Assembly: GCA_964411985.1 (NCBI GenBank)
Contig: CAYPNF010000010.1
Coordinates: forward strand, 124,001-188,000
Reading direction: 5' to 3'
Length of the DNA stretch: 64,000 nt
DNA from: CAYPNF01 sp964411985
GTDB taxonomy: Bacteria > Verrucomicrobiota > Verrucomicrobiia > Limisphaerales > J093
Part shown: positions 33,704 to 42,234 of the stretch, one piece after another
Position numbering within the stretch: position 1 is the stretch's first letter
Layout of the letters: each line of letters begins with the position of its first letter
Position numbers and translations under genes: made by a program
The notes under the pieces: generated by a model
Seen by the model: only the letters and a program-made list of their open reading frames with translations
What the model was told of the DNA's origin: nothing
The model's database searches: none

Positions 33704-36597
33704 GCGGCTGATCTTAGTTGCCTCGCCGCCCTCTTCGCCTTGAAATACTCAGCGTTTCTCTTATCGAGCGCCTCTTTGGCGCGGAAGTCGTTGATGAGAT
33801 CCAAGGCTTCCCGACTTTGCAGGGGTTGGGCGGTTACCTTCAGATTCCCCACGGGAATCACACCAGTGCCGCCTTCGGCTCGCCTCATGGTGACCGTGCA
33901 ACTAACCGTCAGCACCGTGTTCTGTGTTGTCGGCGATAGCCACTTGCCACCGGGCACGAAGAAGCGCACCTCAACCCAGCCGCTCCCGAGAACCTCAAAA
34001 TCCCGCAAACCCATGCCCAGTGCTTGGTTGTGCGGCAAATCGAGCAAACCGTGAACCAGATGTCCGACAAGAACCATTTTCCTTGGGCCATGCCAGTTGC
34101 TTTCTACTTCGATGGGGATCACGGAGATCACCCCTACTTCAAGCGAAGACTGGCGAGTGAGCGGGTTGGGGATCGCATGCTTCTTTTGTTCGCCTTTTTT
34201 ACCCTGGCGACGGCAAATTCCGAAGGCAACCACTCCATCCAGGCCATCGGACTCCGTCACTCCACCAATGAGGCCAAATGGGCGTCGGACCTGTTTTCCC
34301 GTAGGAGCGGCGTCCTTCTTTTTACGTTGGGACGGTGGTCGCTCTTGGGGCTGTTCGGGATGGGGGTCTGGGGTGGTCATATTTCTAGGGGCCGTCTTGG
34401 CGGTTTGTCGGTGAGGTGGGTTACTCTGTCTCTCTTTCTTTTCTTTCATCTCTTGTATGTAAACTTCTTTTGGCTCCGCTGGGGGCAGAATCTGGGGCAC
34501 CTTGGGCTCAGCAATCCCCTGGTGGTTCGCCCCAACGCCAGCCGCTGATCCCGGCATCAAAACCCAAGTGTAACTGCCCCGTCCCCCCCTACCACTGCGA
34601 TCGACATGCCCTGAGCGAGTCAGCAGGTCCAGGGCACGTCTAGCCTGCTGTCGGATCGCTTTGTCGGTTTTCTTCGCGCGAAGCGGACGCTTCTCCAACT
34701 CCTGACGATTTCCGTAGACGCGGCCCACAATACCTGCCCTGAGACTCAGATTGACCACGGTGTCGAGGTCGTACTCGATTCCCGGCTTGAGCAGAGCCCG
34801 CAGACCCTCGACCTTACGTTGTGCAACAGTGTGAAGTTCAACGGGAAAAAGTTCCCGTCGCCGTGGACAGTCCTCCGCAACCCACTTGTGCAGGTCGCCC
34901 TTGGCTTCGATCAGACAATACTTGATCCGGTCAAGCAGTTGACCCAGCGCTTCGGCGAGGGGAGGTAACTTGGGATCATAATCGTGGAATTGCATCAAGG
35001 CCACCGATCGACGATGAGGGGCTGATCCGCGCTTGGCCTCCGTCTGCCATTCTTCGACCGATGACTCTGGGAGGTTTTCCACCTCTTGCAGAGCCTGGTT
35101 CAGTGCCTGAGTATCAGAGAGTCCGTCGCCGCGCAAATCGGTGAATCTGTGCAGGACGGCGAGCTCACTTTCCAAGGCAAAACCGAGTAGGGCAAACACG
35201 CTGATCGAATGGCCCCACTCCCTTAGCAGATGAGGTTCCATTTGACGGGGGGGGAGGGCACGGGTGGGAATTAGGAACCTGCCGCCCGGTCCACGGCCTC
35301 CAACATAAACTCTCCGTTCCGGCACGGCTCCCAGGCCGAATAGGCCGAGGTGACCTGGCCCAAATGGGTCGCAATTATGAAACCGCTCGACGATCTCCGC
35401 ATTCGTCAACCCCGTTGCGTGGCTGATTCTCTCCAGTAGCGCTGGCGGTATGGAGTGCCCGGTCTTCCACTGGCCGGCTTTGATCGCCTCTTTCGCCATG
35501 GAATACGACATCTGATGGCCCTCCATGGCCAGGGATCCGCTCTGGGTCTTGGTCGGCCCTGTGGGCTTCCTTCTCTTCGGCCTGCCGAGGGTGTGGGTTT
35601 TGGTGGTTACCTTCCCTTCGCCGGCCTGGGCGGCGAGCCGATCCACCTCGCCGGCGAGGTTTAAGTCGACACATTGGTCAACGACCCATCCCGAGAAGCC
35701 CTCCCAATCTTGGAAAGGGCTGGCAGGGTCCAAAGCCCCATTGCAACGGTACAGTCCGACCAGGGTTTGCTTGGCTAAGTGCCCTTCTTGGTCCTTCGTG
35801 GGCCGTCGGAAGCCGGGTGGTCGAGTGATTTGGGTTGAAGCATGAGTTGAAGGATCGAAGCCGAGTAGTGCGAGCAACCACTTCAAGCTATCGATGTTCT
35901 GTGTTAGCCATTCTGACTTTCTCCCGACGCCGTGATGGCCTCGCCCTGCGGTGGACACGAGGGACCGGAGCGATAACGGAAGGCTGGCCACTAGCCCACG
36001 GGCTGACCCTGGCCCGAGGATTTCTTCAACGGCCTCCACCTCATCGATCTCGAACAACTCCAGCGGCTCTGCCCAGCGCTCCTTCGGAATTGTGGCGTTA
36101 GCCGAGCGTCGCGACAGTTCGTTTCGTCTGCCTGTTTTCACCAACTGGCCAGTGAAAGGTGACAGTATCATCCCCATCCCGTCTTCCCTTTCACCCTCGG
36201 GTCGGGGGATCACTGTGCTGGTGCTCTCGCTGATAGGTGTCCGTGAGTCCTCAAGCCCTAGCCATTGTCGATTCGCTCGGGACCAAGCAAGGTTGCCTTG
36301 TCCTCGGAAGCCTTCCTGTGTGCCGGGGACAAAGAGAACATAATCCTCCGGCAGGAGGCCCGTCACTGGGGGGTAGAGCCACTCGACGTAGGCATCCGTC
36401 TGTCGGTCGGCTGGCACTTTGACCTCGGATTGCTGTTGGAGCATCCCTATGGTCCAGGGTTTCCATGAGACCTTATCTCGGATCGCGTGAAGTAGCTTCG
36501 ACCAGACGACATCCTGCTTCAGGTGCCGGCTGTAGAGACGGTATCGCCGGGCCAGGTCAGCCGCGGTTGCCAGTGGTGTAGTGACCTGCATTCTCAC
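33700..36597 (-). CDS. Archaeo-eukaryotic-type primase (AEP/PrimPol-like) protein
   Basis: A 965-residue protein. The N-terminal 300 residues show the AEP motifs in order: PLELFEIDEVE (Glu183 and Asp185, motif I), VSTAGRGHHGV (Ser215 and His221, the SxH-type motif II), GFDPSTHA (Asp248, motif III) and then TQITRPPGFRR, the T-R-P-G segment typical of plasmid and phage AEPs. Such enzymes prime DNA replication. The central part is helical with possible winged-helix segments. About 790-870 is a lysine- and glutamine-rich linker, and the C-terminus is unrecognised. No Walker motif is seen, so no helicase is fused. The GTG start overlaps the upstream gene (GTGA). Not all AEPs have a catalytic D at the first position; Glu183 is a slight deviation. 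Confidence 0.68.
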   Translation of the reverse strand: MRMQVTTPLATAADLARRYRLYSRHLKQDVVWSKLLHAIRDKVSWKPWTIGMLQQQSEVKVPADRQTDAYVEWLYPPVTGLLPEDYVLFVPGTQEGFRGQGNLAWSRANRQWLGLEDSRTPISESTSTVIPRPEGEREDGMGMILSPFTGQLVKTGRRNELSRRSANATIPKERWAEPLELFEIDEVEAVEEILGPGSARGLVASLPLSLRSLVSTAGRGHHGVGRKSEWLTQNIDSLKWLLALLGFDPSTHASTQITRPPGFRRPTKDQEGHLAKQTLVGLYRCNGALDPASPFQDWEGFSGWVVDQCVDLNLAGEVDRLAAQAGEGKVTTKTHTLGRPKRRKPTGPTKTQSGSLAMEGHQMSYSMAKEAIKAGQWKTGHSIPPALLERISHATGLTNAEIVERFHNCDPFGPGHLGLFGLGAVPERRVYVGGRGPGGRFLIPTRALPPRQMEPHLLREWGHSISVFALLGFALESELAVLHRFTDLRGDGLSDTQALNQALQEVENLPESSVEEWQTEAKRGSAPHRRSVALMQFHDYDPKLPPLAEALGQLLDRIKYCLIEAKGDLHKWVAEDCPRRRELFPVELHTVAQRKVEGLRALLKPGIEYDLDTVVNLSLRAGIVGRVYGNRQELEKRPLRAKKTDKAIRQQARRALDLLTRSGHVDRSGRGGRGSYTWVLMPGSAAGVGANHQGIAEPKVPQILPPAEPKEVYIQEMKEKKERQSNPPHRQTAKTAPRNMTTPDPHPEQPQERPPSQRKKKDAAPTGKQVRRPFGLIGGVTESDGLDGVVAFGICRRQGKKGEQKKHAIPNPLTRQSSLEVGVISVIPIEVESNWHGPRKMVLVGHLVHGLLDLPHNQALGMGLRDFEVLGSGWVEVRFFVPGGKWLSPTTQNTVLTVSCTVTMRRAEGGTGVIPVGNLKVTAQPLQSREALDLINDFRAKEALDKRNAEYFKAKRAARQLRSAA

Positions 36598-36836
36598 TCC
36601 CCTCCTTCCGCTCCGCGTGCGTTCACGGCGATCAAGTCAACGGCCACATACCCGTCGGTCTGGAGGAGTGTGTTGGTGCCGATACCCTCTATACGGTAAT
36701 CTCCCGTCAACGGTCGTATGCGGCCATCTATCTCCGCCGCGTATCGCAACGCCATAATCTGGTCCGGCGCGCTCACCTGGATTGGATTCTGCCGCCAACT
36801 GGGGAGCACCGAAAAACTATGGTTCCGTGTCATCAT
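36594..36836 (-). CDS. Small hypothetical protein opening the primase operon
   Basis: An 80-residue protein. A GGGAG ribosome site lies eight bases before the ATG at 36836. It looks compact and beta-rich (YAAEIDGRIRPLTGDYRIEG, YVAVDLIAVNARG). Its stop is overlapped by the primase start (GTGA), making it the first gene of the four-gene operon. No family recognised. Confidence 0.6.
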   Translation of the reverse strand: MMTRNHSFSVLPSWRQNPIQVSAPDQIMALRYAAEIDGRIRPLTGDYRIEGIGTNTLLQTDGYVAVDLIAVNARGAEGGE

Positions 36837-36862
36837 AGCCTACTCCCTGTGCTCCGAGGTAG

Positions 36863-36892
36863 TACTTCCTCCGTGGTCAGGCGGAGGAAGTA
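36863..36892 (-). promoter_or_regulatory. Perfect hairpin in the primase-operon leader
   Basis: TACTTCCTCCG (36863-36873) and CGGAGGAAGTA (36882-36892) form an 11-bp perfect stem with an 8-nt loop, 27 bp before the operon start codon. It has no T-run, so it is not a normal terminator. It may bind a regulator or act in RNA as an attenuator. The CGGAGGAAG arm also resembles a ribosome-binding sequence, which the stem would hide. Confidence 0.55.
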
Positions 36893-37763
36893 ATTGTTCC
36901 CAAGTTTGACCTCGCTGTTTGTGTCTCGACTTCTCATAGAAACTATTTTACCAGACCAACGCTTAGCGAATTAAAGATTGTGTGAAATAGTTGTTACGTC
37001 TTGATATTCAATTCGATCGGTATTCGCGTGATGCCATAAAGTGAAGTGAACACAGTCAGGCGAATGAGGTTTCTCACGACGGCGAAAGAAGTATACCTAC
37101 AAATGTCGCGAGGATCCCCACTTGAGTGACTGGTGGGCCTTCAGGAGGATGTTTAGAACCTGTCGCGGAGAATGTTCATTCTTGTAGGTGCGGCTTAAAC
37201 GACGGGAGTTCGTGACTACAAATTACAAAATCCCCACGGAGACACATGTCAGGTTCAACTGTTGGTTGCCGGCATCAAGAGCGTGGGTAGTACACTTAGA
37301 GCCAAAACAGTGGGATACCCAACGGTCAATCCTGCTTGGCCTTGTCGCGTCAGGTGTGTGGTCCAAACCACTGTCTTGGTAACACAGTCGAACCCCAACC
37401 ACCTCGTCGACGGAGTGTGGGTGGGTCCAACTCCTTCTCCTTCTTCATCCCTTGTCCGTAAACTTCCTCATGGCCCGTCAGGCCCCCTGTGGCCCTGAAC
37501 TTTCGGGTGCTTTGGCGGCTGGTCGGCATGTCACCCTGGGGGGCCTGCTTCCGAGGACGTCAGACCCTCGTGCAGTCGGTGGGATGGGCTTTCAACTCCG
37601 AGGGCGAGGGTGCGGCAAGATGGCGCGAGACGACGAGCGTGTGGTGAGTGGCTGTAGCGTGATCCGGGCCACTGTGTTGGGTGAAGCGATTCTAGGCGGT
37701 TCGATCTGCCGGGAGGGTCAAGATAGCGGACGAGGAATCAGGCTCTGGTCCCGGCGACAGTCC
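36893..37763. other. Gene-poor gap
   Basis: About 870 bp with no credible gene. The only plus-strand frame of note (37452-37916) lies opposite the PLD gene and lacks protein character. A weak inverted pair (CCTACAA near 37090, TTGTAGG near 37175) and the small palindrome GAATGTTCATTC near 37163 are visible. Base composition between 36960 and 37060 is AT-rich, which suits a promoter region. Confidence 0.5.
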
Positions 37764-38345
37764 TCAGAAGTTCGGAGCAGTAACATACTGTCGCCGGGTC
37801 TTTCCGGCATTCTTCCCAGGCGTGGCAGGACCCGTGTATGTCTCGGAATGCTCCTGATGGACTCTCCAGTTCGCGGTGTACTTCCCGGCCAGATCGGAGT
37901 CGCGGATGATGAGTAGATTCTCAGCGTCACTCTCCTCTGCTGGTCTGGTGAAGTTGAAGGTGCCGGTGATGACGGTCTGGCCGTCGATGACCATGACTTC
38001 GTTGTGAGCGATGGCGTGCTGGGTGTCGATGCGGCAGGGAATCCCAGCGTTCTTCACGAAGGTCGCCGAGGTGTACTTCTCGCCTCGCTGGCTCTTGTCC
38101 AGCACCACCTGCACCTTGACGCCTCGGTGCTGAGCGGCGACCAGAGCCTTGGCGATAGGCGCAGAAGAGAAAGAATACGCCTGAACCAGAACCGTGGACT
38201 TGGCTTTGCCGAGTGCCGATACCACGGCCTCTGTACAGCCGCCTTTGGGAGAGAAGTAGACCTGAGTATCGCTGGCGGTGGCGGTTGGAACGACGCCGGT
38301 GACCGTGAGCAGGAGGCCGAGCCAGATTGAGTTCAGTACTTTCAT
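37764..38345 (-). CDS. Exported PLD-superfamily protein with altered HKD motif
   Basis: A 193-residue protein with a signal peptide (WLGLLLTVTGVVPTATA) resembling the small Nuc-type phospholipase D-like nucleases of plasmids, which are exported and cut DNA. The fold markers are present: GGCTEAVVSALGKAKSTVLV, VKVQVVLDKSQ and VITGTFNFT. In the active site, where HxK(x4)D is expected, the sequence is AHNEVMVID (His114, Glu116, Asp121): the lysine is a glutamate, read directly from the GAA codon. The enzyme may be inactive or altered. It stands alone, upstream (divergent) of the blaI-like regulator. Confidence 0.82.
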   Translation of the reverse strand: MKVLNSIWLGLLLTVTGVVPTATASDTQVYFSPKGGCTEAVVSALGKAKSTVLVQAYSFSSAPIAKALVAAQHRGVKVQVVLDKSQRGEKYTSATFVKNAGIPCRIDTQHAIAHNEVMVIDGQTVITGTFNFTRPAEESDAENLLIIRDSDLAGKYTANWRVHQEHSETYTGPATPGKNAGKTRRQYVTAPNF

Positions 38346-38552
38346 GCTAATAGTGGACGCAATCTACCTCAGAAGCACGGGTTTGCCACCGGGAGCTTCG
38401 GGACCGGCTACCGGAGTCACCTCACCCGGCTCTCTGATACAGGTACTTCTGGAACCCTGCGAACACTCTGCCGATCTCCTCTGGCCGCCCCAACTCCGCG
38501 ACCGCGTCGGCGGGGGACTAACGAGGGCGGCTGGAAATATCCGTGCCGACGC

Positions 38553-38605
38553 TTGACATCGTCCGTTCACAGATGTAAACCATAATCCAAGTTACAACTG
38601 TAAAC
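38553..38605 (+). promoter_or_regulatory. Promoter and two BlaI-type operators
   Basis: A consensus -35 box TTGACA lies at 38553-38558. Two near-palindromic operators follow, TTCACAGATGTAAAC (38566-38580) and GTTACAACTGTAAAC (38591-38605), both of the TACA-nn-TGTA kind known for BlaI/MecI repressors, 25 bp centre to centre. They lie where RNA polymerase would sit, 12 bp before the BlaI-like start, so the regulator probably represses its own operon. Confidence 0.7.
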
Positions 38606-38616
38606 GGTCCTCTGCT

Positions 38617-38991
38617 ATGAAAACGCTACCGCGAATATCGGAAACCGAGTGGGAAATCATGCGGGTGGTCTGGGCCCAAGCGCCTGTTACTACGGTCCAG
38701 ATTCTTGAAACGCTGAACTCAGGCGAGGAGAAATGGCACCCTGCCACGACCAAAACCCTGATCAACCGATTGGTCAGGAAAGGAGCACTCATTTTTGAGA
38801 AAGAAAATCGCGGGTACCTGTATAGCCCAGGAGTCACGGAGAAGGAGTGCATTAAGGCAGTCAGCGCCTCCTTTTTGGACCGTGTTTTTGGCGGATCTCT
38901 CACCCCTATGCTGGCGCACTTTGTCGGGGAACGAAAACTCACGGCGAAGGAAGCGCAGGAGCTGAGGGCCTTGCTTAGGAACCGGAGTTAG
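38617..38991 (+). CDS. BlaI/MecI-family transcriptional repressor
   Basis: A 124-residue winged-helix protein: ISETEWEIMRVVWAQAPVTT (helix 1-2), HPATTKTLINRLVRKGALIF (recognition helix and wing) and a dimerisation tail (FLDRVFGGSLTPMLAHF). The family represses BlaR1/MecR1-type operons until cleaved. Two matching operators lie just upstream and the M56 peptidase gene follows 28 bp downstream, so this is a complete repressor/sensor pair. Confidence 0.92.
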   Translation: MKTLPRISETEWEIMRVVWAQAPVTTVQILETLNSGEEKWHPATTKTLINRLVRKGALIFEKENRGYLYSPGVTEKECIKAVSASFLDRVFGGSLTPMLAHFVGERKLTAKEAQELRALLRNRS

Positions 38992-39018
38992 ACCGCGAAC
39001 TAAAGGGAGGAAACCGTT

Positions 39019-42000
39019 ATGCATGACGTGGGAACATTTCTGGGTGGGTTGGGGAGGGTAAGTGTTCAGGCCGGGCTCCTGGTCGTAATCATTTTGGTGA
39101 TTCAACGCCTCTTTCGACGCCAGCTGAGTCCACGGTGGCGGTGCGCCCTTTGGCTCTTGGTAGCCGTTCGGCTTCTACTGCCCGTTTCAATCGAAAGTCC
39201 CACGAGCGTGTTCAACGCGCTCCCACCGAGTAACGGGTTTGTGGGGTTCAGCCAGAGTGAGTTGTTTTTCGGCATGCAGACGCCGCAGGAGGAAAGTGAA
39301 GCGGTAGCAAAGCCAAGAAACCTGAATGGGGTGGATAGCGTGGGGATCGCGGAAGGGACAACGGCTCTGCCATCGCCATCCGTCACCCGGGTGCCGGAAC
39401 AACGCGTCTGGACGAAGAGGGACCAACCGTTTCCTTTGAAGCACGTCCTCTTTGTAGTATGGATCACGGGCGCGTTTCTCCTCGGTCTGCGGCTCCTATG
39501 GGCGGCCGTCCGAGCCAATTGCCTGCTGAGACAGGCAAGTCCGGTAAATGACCCCACGATCGTGGCGCAATTGGAGGAATGTGCTCGGGAGATGAGGGTC
39601 AGAACCCCGCCGGTTTTGGTGGAAAGCACCAAGTTGTCAACGCCTGCACTCTGCGGCATGTGGCGACCACGGCTGATTCTCCCTCAGGGCTTGAGGCAAC
39701 AGTTGTCCAGCTCGGCACTGAGGTTCGTCTTCCTTCACGAACTGGCGCACCTTAAGCGACTGGATATTGCTCAAAGCTGGGTCTTCTCTCTCCTGCAGAT
39801 GATCCATTGGTTCAATCCTTTGGTGTGGGTGGCCGGTTGGCGACTCCGGGTAGACCGGGAGCTGGCTTGTGACGCGCTTGCGCTTGAGACGGCCGGTGAG
39901 TCCGCCCGTGTCGACTACGGGGAGACCATTCTACGGTTGTTGGAGCAAGTGGGCCTCACGGAGGTGAGCCCGGGAGTCGTAGGAATCCTGGAGAGTCGGC
40001 ACCGGCTGAAACAAAGGTTAGTCATGATTGCTGGGTTCCGAATACGTCCCAAGTGGTCGTTGTTGGCGATCGTTGTTGTGGCGTGTCTGGCAATGATCGG
40101 CTTGACGGATGCACGGGAGTTAAGTTCATCGGGTTCTGCCAAGAAGGACTCGCGCTCGACAGAGAAGGAGCAGGATTCTGCGCCCATACCTGGCCAGATA
40201 GTCGATCCCCACAACAACCCCATCCAGGGAGCAAAGATTCAATACGTGTATCCACCGACTGAGCACTTTGATCGACCTACAGACACCTGGGTAACGGATG
40301 AGCGTGGAAAGTTCACTGCGGAATTACCCATTTCCGGCCCCTCAGAGTTGAAGATCTCCATCGAGGGATTCAGAACCAAAGCCCTCTCCGTGGCGCCGCT
40401 CTCGAGGGAGTTGAGAGTGCGTTTGTACCCGATCCTGGATATCCAGGGGCGAGTGATAGATGCCTCGACAGGAATGCCTGCCGAATGCTACCAGATTGTC
40501 CTTGGGGAGGAGAACTTAGAGGAACCTTGGAGTGGGGAGGGCGATCTGCCGAAGATCGTGTGGCGAGCCTCAGGTGCGGCGTGCACCAGTAGTGGTTTTA
40601 CGATCACCCTGGACCAGGACATGCGAGAGTCCCTCAGGGGTGACAAATCACCTGTTGTTTACGTCGGGGTCCAAGCGCTCGGGTACGCACCGGTGGCCTC
40701 CGGTGCCATCTCACTCACAAATAGAAACGTGGAGTTGAACTTCCAGACAAAACCGACCAAGAACCTATCTGGGAGGATTCTTGATGCTGAGGGAAAGCCT
40801 TGTCCGCTCGCCGCAGTGATCGTTCCGACCTGGGGGTATGTAGGGCATTTGAGAGCGGGAAAGCTCATCGAAGCGACGCCAGCTTCGGTGGCGGATTCCA
40901 ACGGGAGGTACGAGATACCTGGATTGTTGACCGATCCTGCCGATGTCTATGTTGTGGATGATCGAGGCTACGCGCACGTCACCACGCAGGTACTATTCTC
41001 CCATCCTGACATCGTGTTGAAGAAGTGGGGTAGGATCGAAGGGAGCCTCCAGCCCGGAATTCATCCCTGGCGGCCTGAGAAGCTAGCGCTCTTTGTAGAC
41101 GGGCCGTTCTTGCCCGGAGGACCCCATCTGGACTACACCACCGACACGGACGAAGCGGGCAATTTCACGTTTGACCGAGTACCGCCTGAGGAAATTCAGA
41201 TTCACCGCATGGAACAAACCTCCGCCAAAGGCTATTCATACCAGCGAATAGCACGAGTTCAGGTCCTCCCCGGGGAAGTCACGAAGGTCAAACCTCCCAA
41301 GGGGCGCCCAGCCATATTTCGATTGGAGATTCCAGCTGAACTTCAGGGCAAACTGGCCTTTCAGTTCCTCCACTCGAGGCTGGAGCGCGATCTGCCCTAT
41401 CCCCGTCCTACTGTAAAGCTCTCGACTACTCGGGAAGTCGGTAGGTGGTATGCCTACAGGTCGCCTGCCGACCTCGCCTCGTCGGCCAATCTACAACCAC
41501 CTTGTCTAGTCGACCCTCGCCCGGACGGGACTTTGGCGATCGCTTCAATCCCTGAAGGCCGACACCGCCTGTATGTGAGCATACGGGGCCTCGAGACTGA
41601 CGGTCCGAGGCGCAGGGGTGGAGGTTACGTCCTGGAGACTTTGGATATTCCCCCCATCCCCAGTGGGCAGGAGACCGCCGTAATCGATTTGGGGACCCTA
41701 CTTGTCCACCCATTTACAGAGAGTAACGTTGGGGATCTGGCCCCGGAGTTCACTCTCCTCTCATCGAAAGGAAAACCGGTGAGATTGAAGGACTATCGAG
41801 GGCGCTACTTGGTACTCGACTTTTACCTCGACGTGTATGCGCCTGGCCCTGAAGGGCAGAAGGACTACTCCATCCTAACCAATGAGATGAGGAGGAACAA
41901 GAAGCTCAGCTGTCTAACCTTCTACTCAAAGCTGTATCCAGAAGATGCCGACACTTGTGCTAAAGAAGTCGGGATTACTTGGTCCCTCGTAGACTTGGGG

Positions 42001-42159
42001 CAGTCCAGATACATTCACAAGACCCGCTTCGATTACCTAAACTTCAAAGGTTCAGTGTTTCTCATCGGCCCAGACGGCCGCATTGTGGCCATCGCCCAGA
42101 CGATCGAGGAACTGAAGCCGGCCCTGGCTAAGGTTACGGGTGGTGATGGGAAAGGTTGA
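39019..42159 (+). CDS. BlaR1-like M56 membrane peptidase with repeat and redoxin-like domains
   Basis: A 1046-residue protein. The N-terminal 400 residues are BlaR1/MecR1-like: membrane helices (SVQAGLLVVIILVIQRL, LLAIVVVACLAMIGLT) and the zinc motif FLHELAHLKR (His240-His244) with WRLRVDRELACDALAL supplying the third ligand. Residues about 415-800 are carboxypeptidase-regulatory-like beta domains (IQGRVIDASTGMPAECYQI, LSGRILDAEGKPCPLAA). The last 140 residues (from 904, VGDLAPEFTLLSSKGKPVRL) have the AhpC/TSA redoxin layout but no catalytic cysteine near YLDVYAPGP. It would sense a signal outside and cleave the BlaI-like repressor inside. The penicillin-binding domain of classic BlaR1 is absent. 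Confidence 0.88.
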   Translation: MHDVGTFLGGLGRVSVQAGLLVVIILVIQRLFRRQLSPRWRCALWLLVAVRLLLPVSIESPTSVFNALPPSNGFVGFSQSELFFGMQTPQEESEAVAKPRNLNGVDSVGIAEGTTALPSPSVTRVPEQRVWTKRDQPFPLKHVLFVVWITGAFLLGLRLLWAAVRANCLLRQASPVNDPTIVAQLEECAREMRVRTPPVLVESTKLSTPALCGMWRPRLILPQGLRQQLSSSALRFVFLHELAHLKRLDIAQSWVFSLLQMIHWFNPLVWVAGWRLRVDRELACDALALETAGESARVDYGETILRLLEQVGLTEVSPGVVGILESRHRLKQRLVMIAGFRIRPKWSLLAIVVVACLAMIGLTDARELSSSGSAKKDSRSTEKEQDSAPIPGQIVDPHNNPIQGAKIQYVYPPTEHFDRPTDTWVTDERGKFTAELPISGPSELKISIEGFRTKALSVAPLSRELRVRLYPILDIQGRVIDASTGMPAECYQIVLGEENLEEPWSGEGDLPKIVWRASGAACTSSGFTITLDQDMRESLRGDKSPVVYVGVQALGYAPVASGAISLTNRNVELNFQTKPTKNLSGRILDAEGKPCPLAAVIVPTWGYVGHLRAGKLIEATPASVADSNGRYEIPGLLTDPADVYVVDDRGYAHVTTQVLFSHPDIVLKKWGRIEGSLQPGIHPWRPEKLALFVDGPFLPGGPHLDYTTDTDEAGNFTFDRVPPEEIQIHRMEQTSAKGYSYQRIARVQVLPGEVTKVKPPKGRPAIFRLEIPAELQGKLAFQFLHSRLERDLPYPRPTVKLSTTREVGRWYAYRSPADLASSANLQPPCLVDPRPDGTLAIASIPEGRHRLYVSIRGLETDGPRRRGGGYVLETLDIPPIPSGQETAVIDLGTLLVHPFTESNVGDLAPEFTLLSSKGKPVRLKDYRGRYLVLDFYLDVYAPGPEGQKDYSILTNEMRRNKKLSCLTFYSKLYPEDADTCAKEVGITWSLVDLGQSRYIHKTRFDYLNFKGSVFLIGPDGRIVAIAQTIEELKPALAKVTGGDGKG

Positions 42160-42234
42160 TGTGCGATAGGCGAGGCATTGAGGTCTGGAAATACTTTGTT
42201 CGCTTTTCGCCATCAGCGGCGACTAATAGGTAGA

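Noticed and set aside
34024..34548. Hydrophobic plus-strand frame inside the primase gene
   Set aside because: Antisense to the 965-residue gene whose primase motifs and coupled neighbours are convincing; the hydrophobicity mirrors a lysine-rich linker.
37452..37916. A 154-residue plus-strand frame
   Set aside because: It overlaps the PLD-like gene on the other strand and has no fold character.
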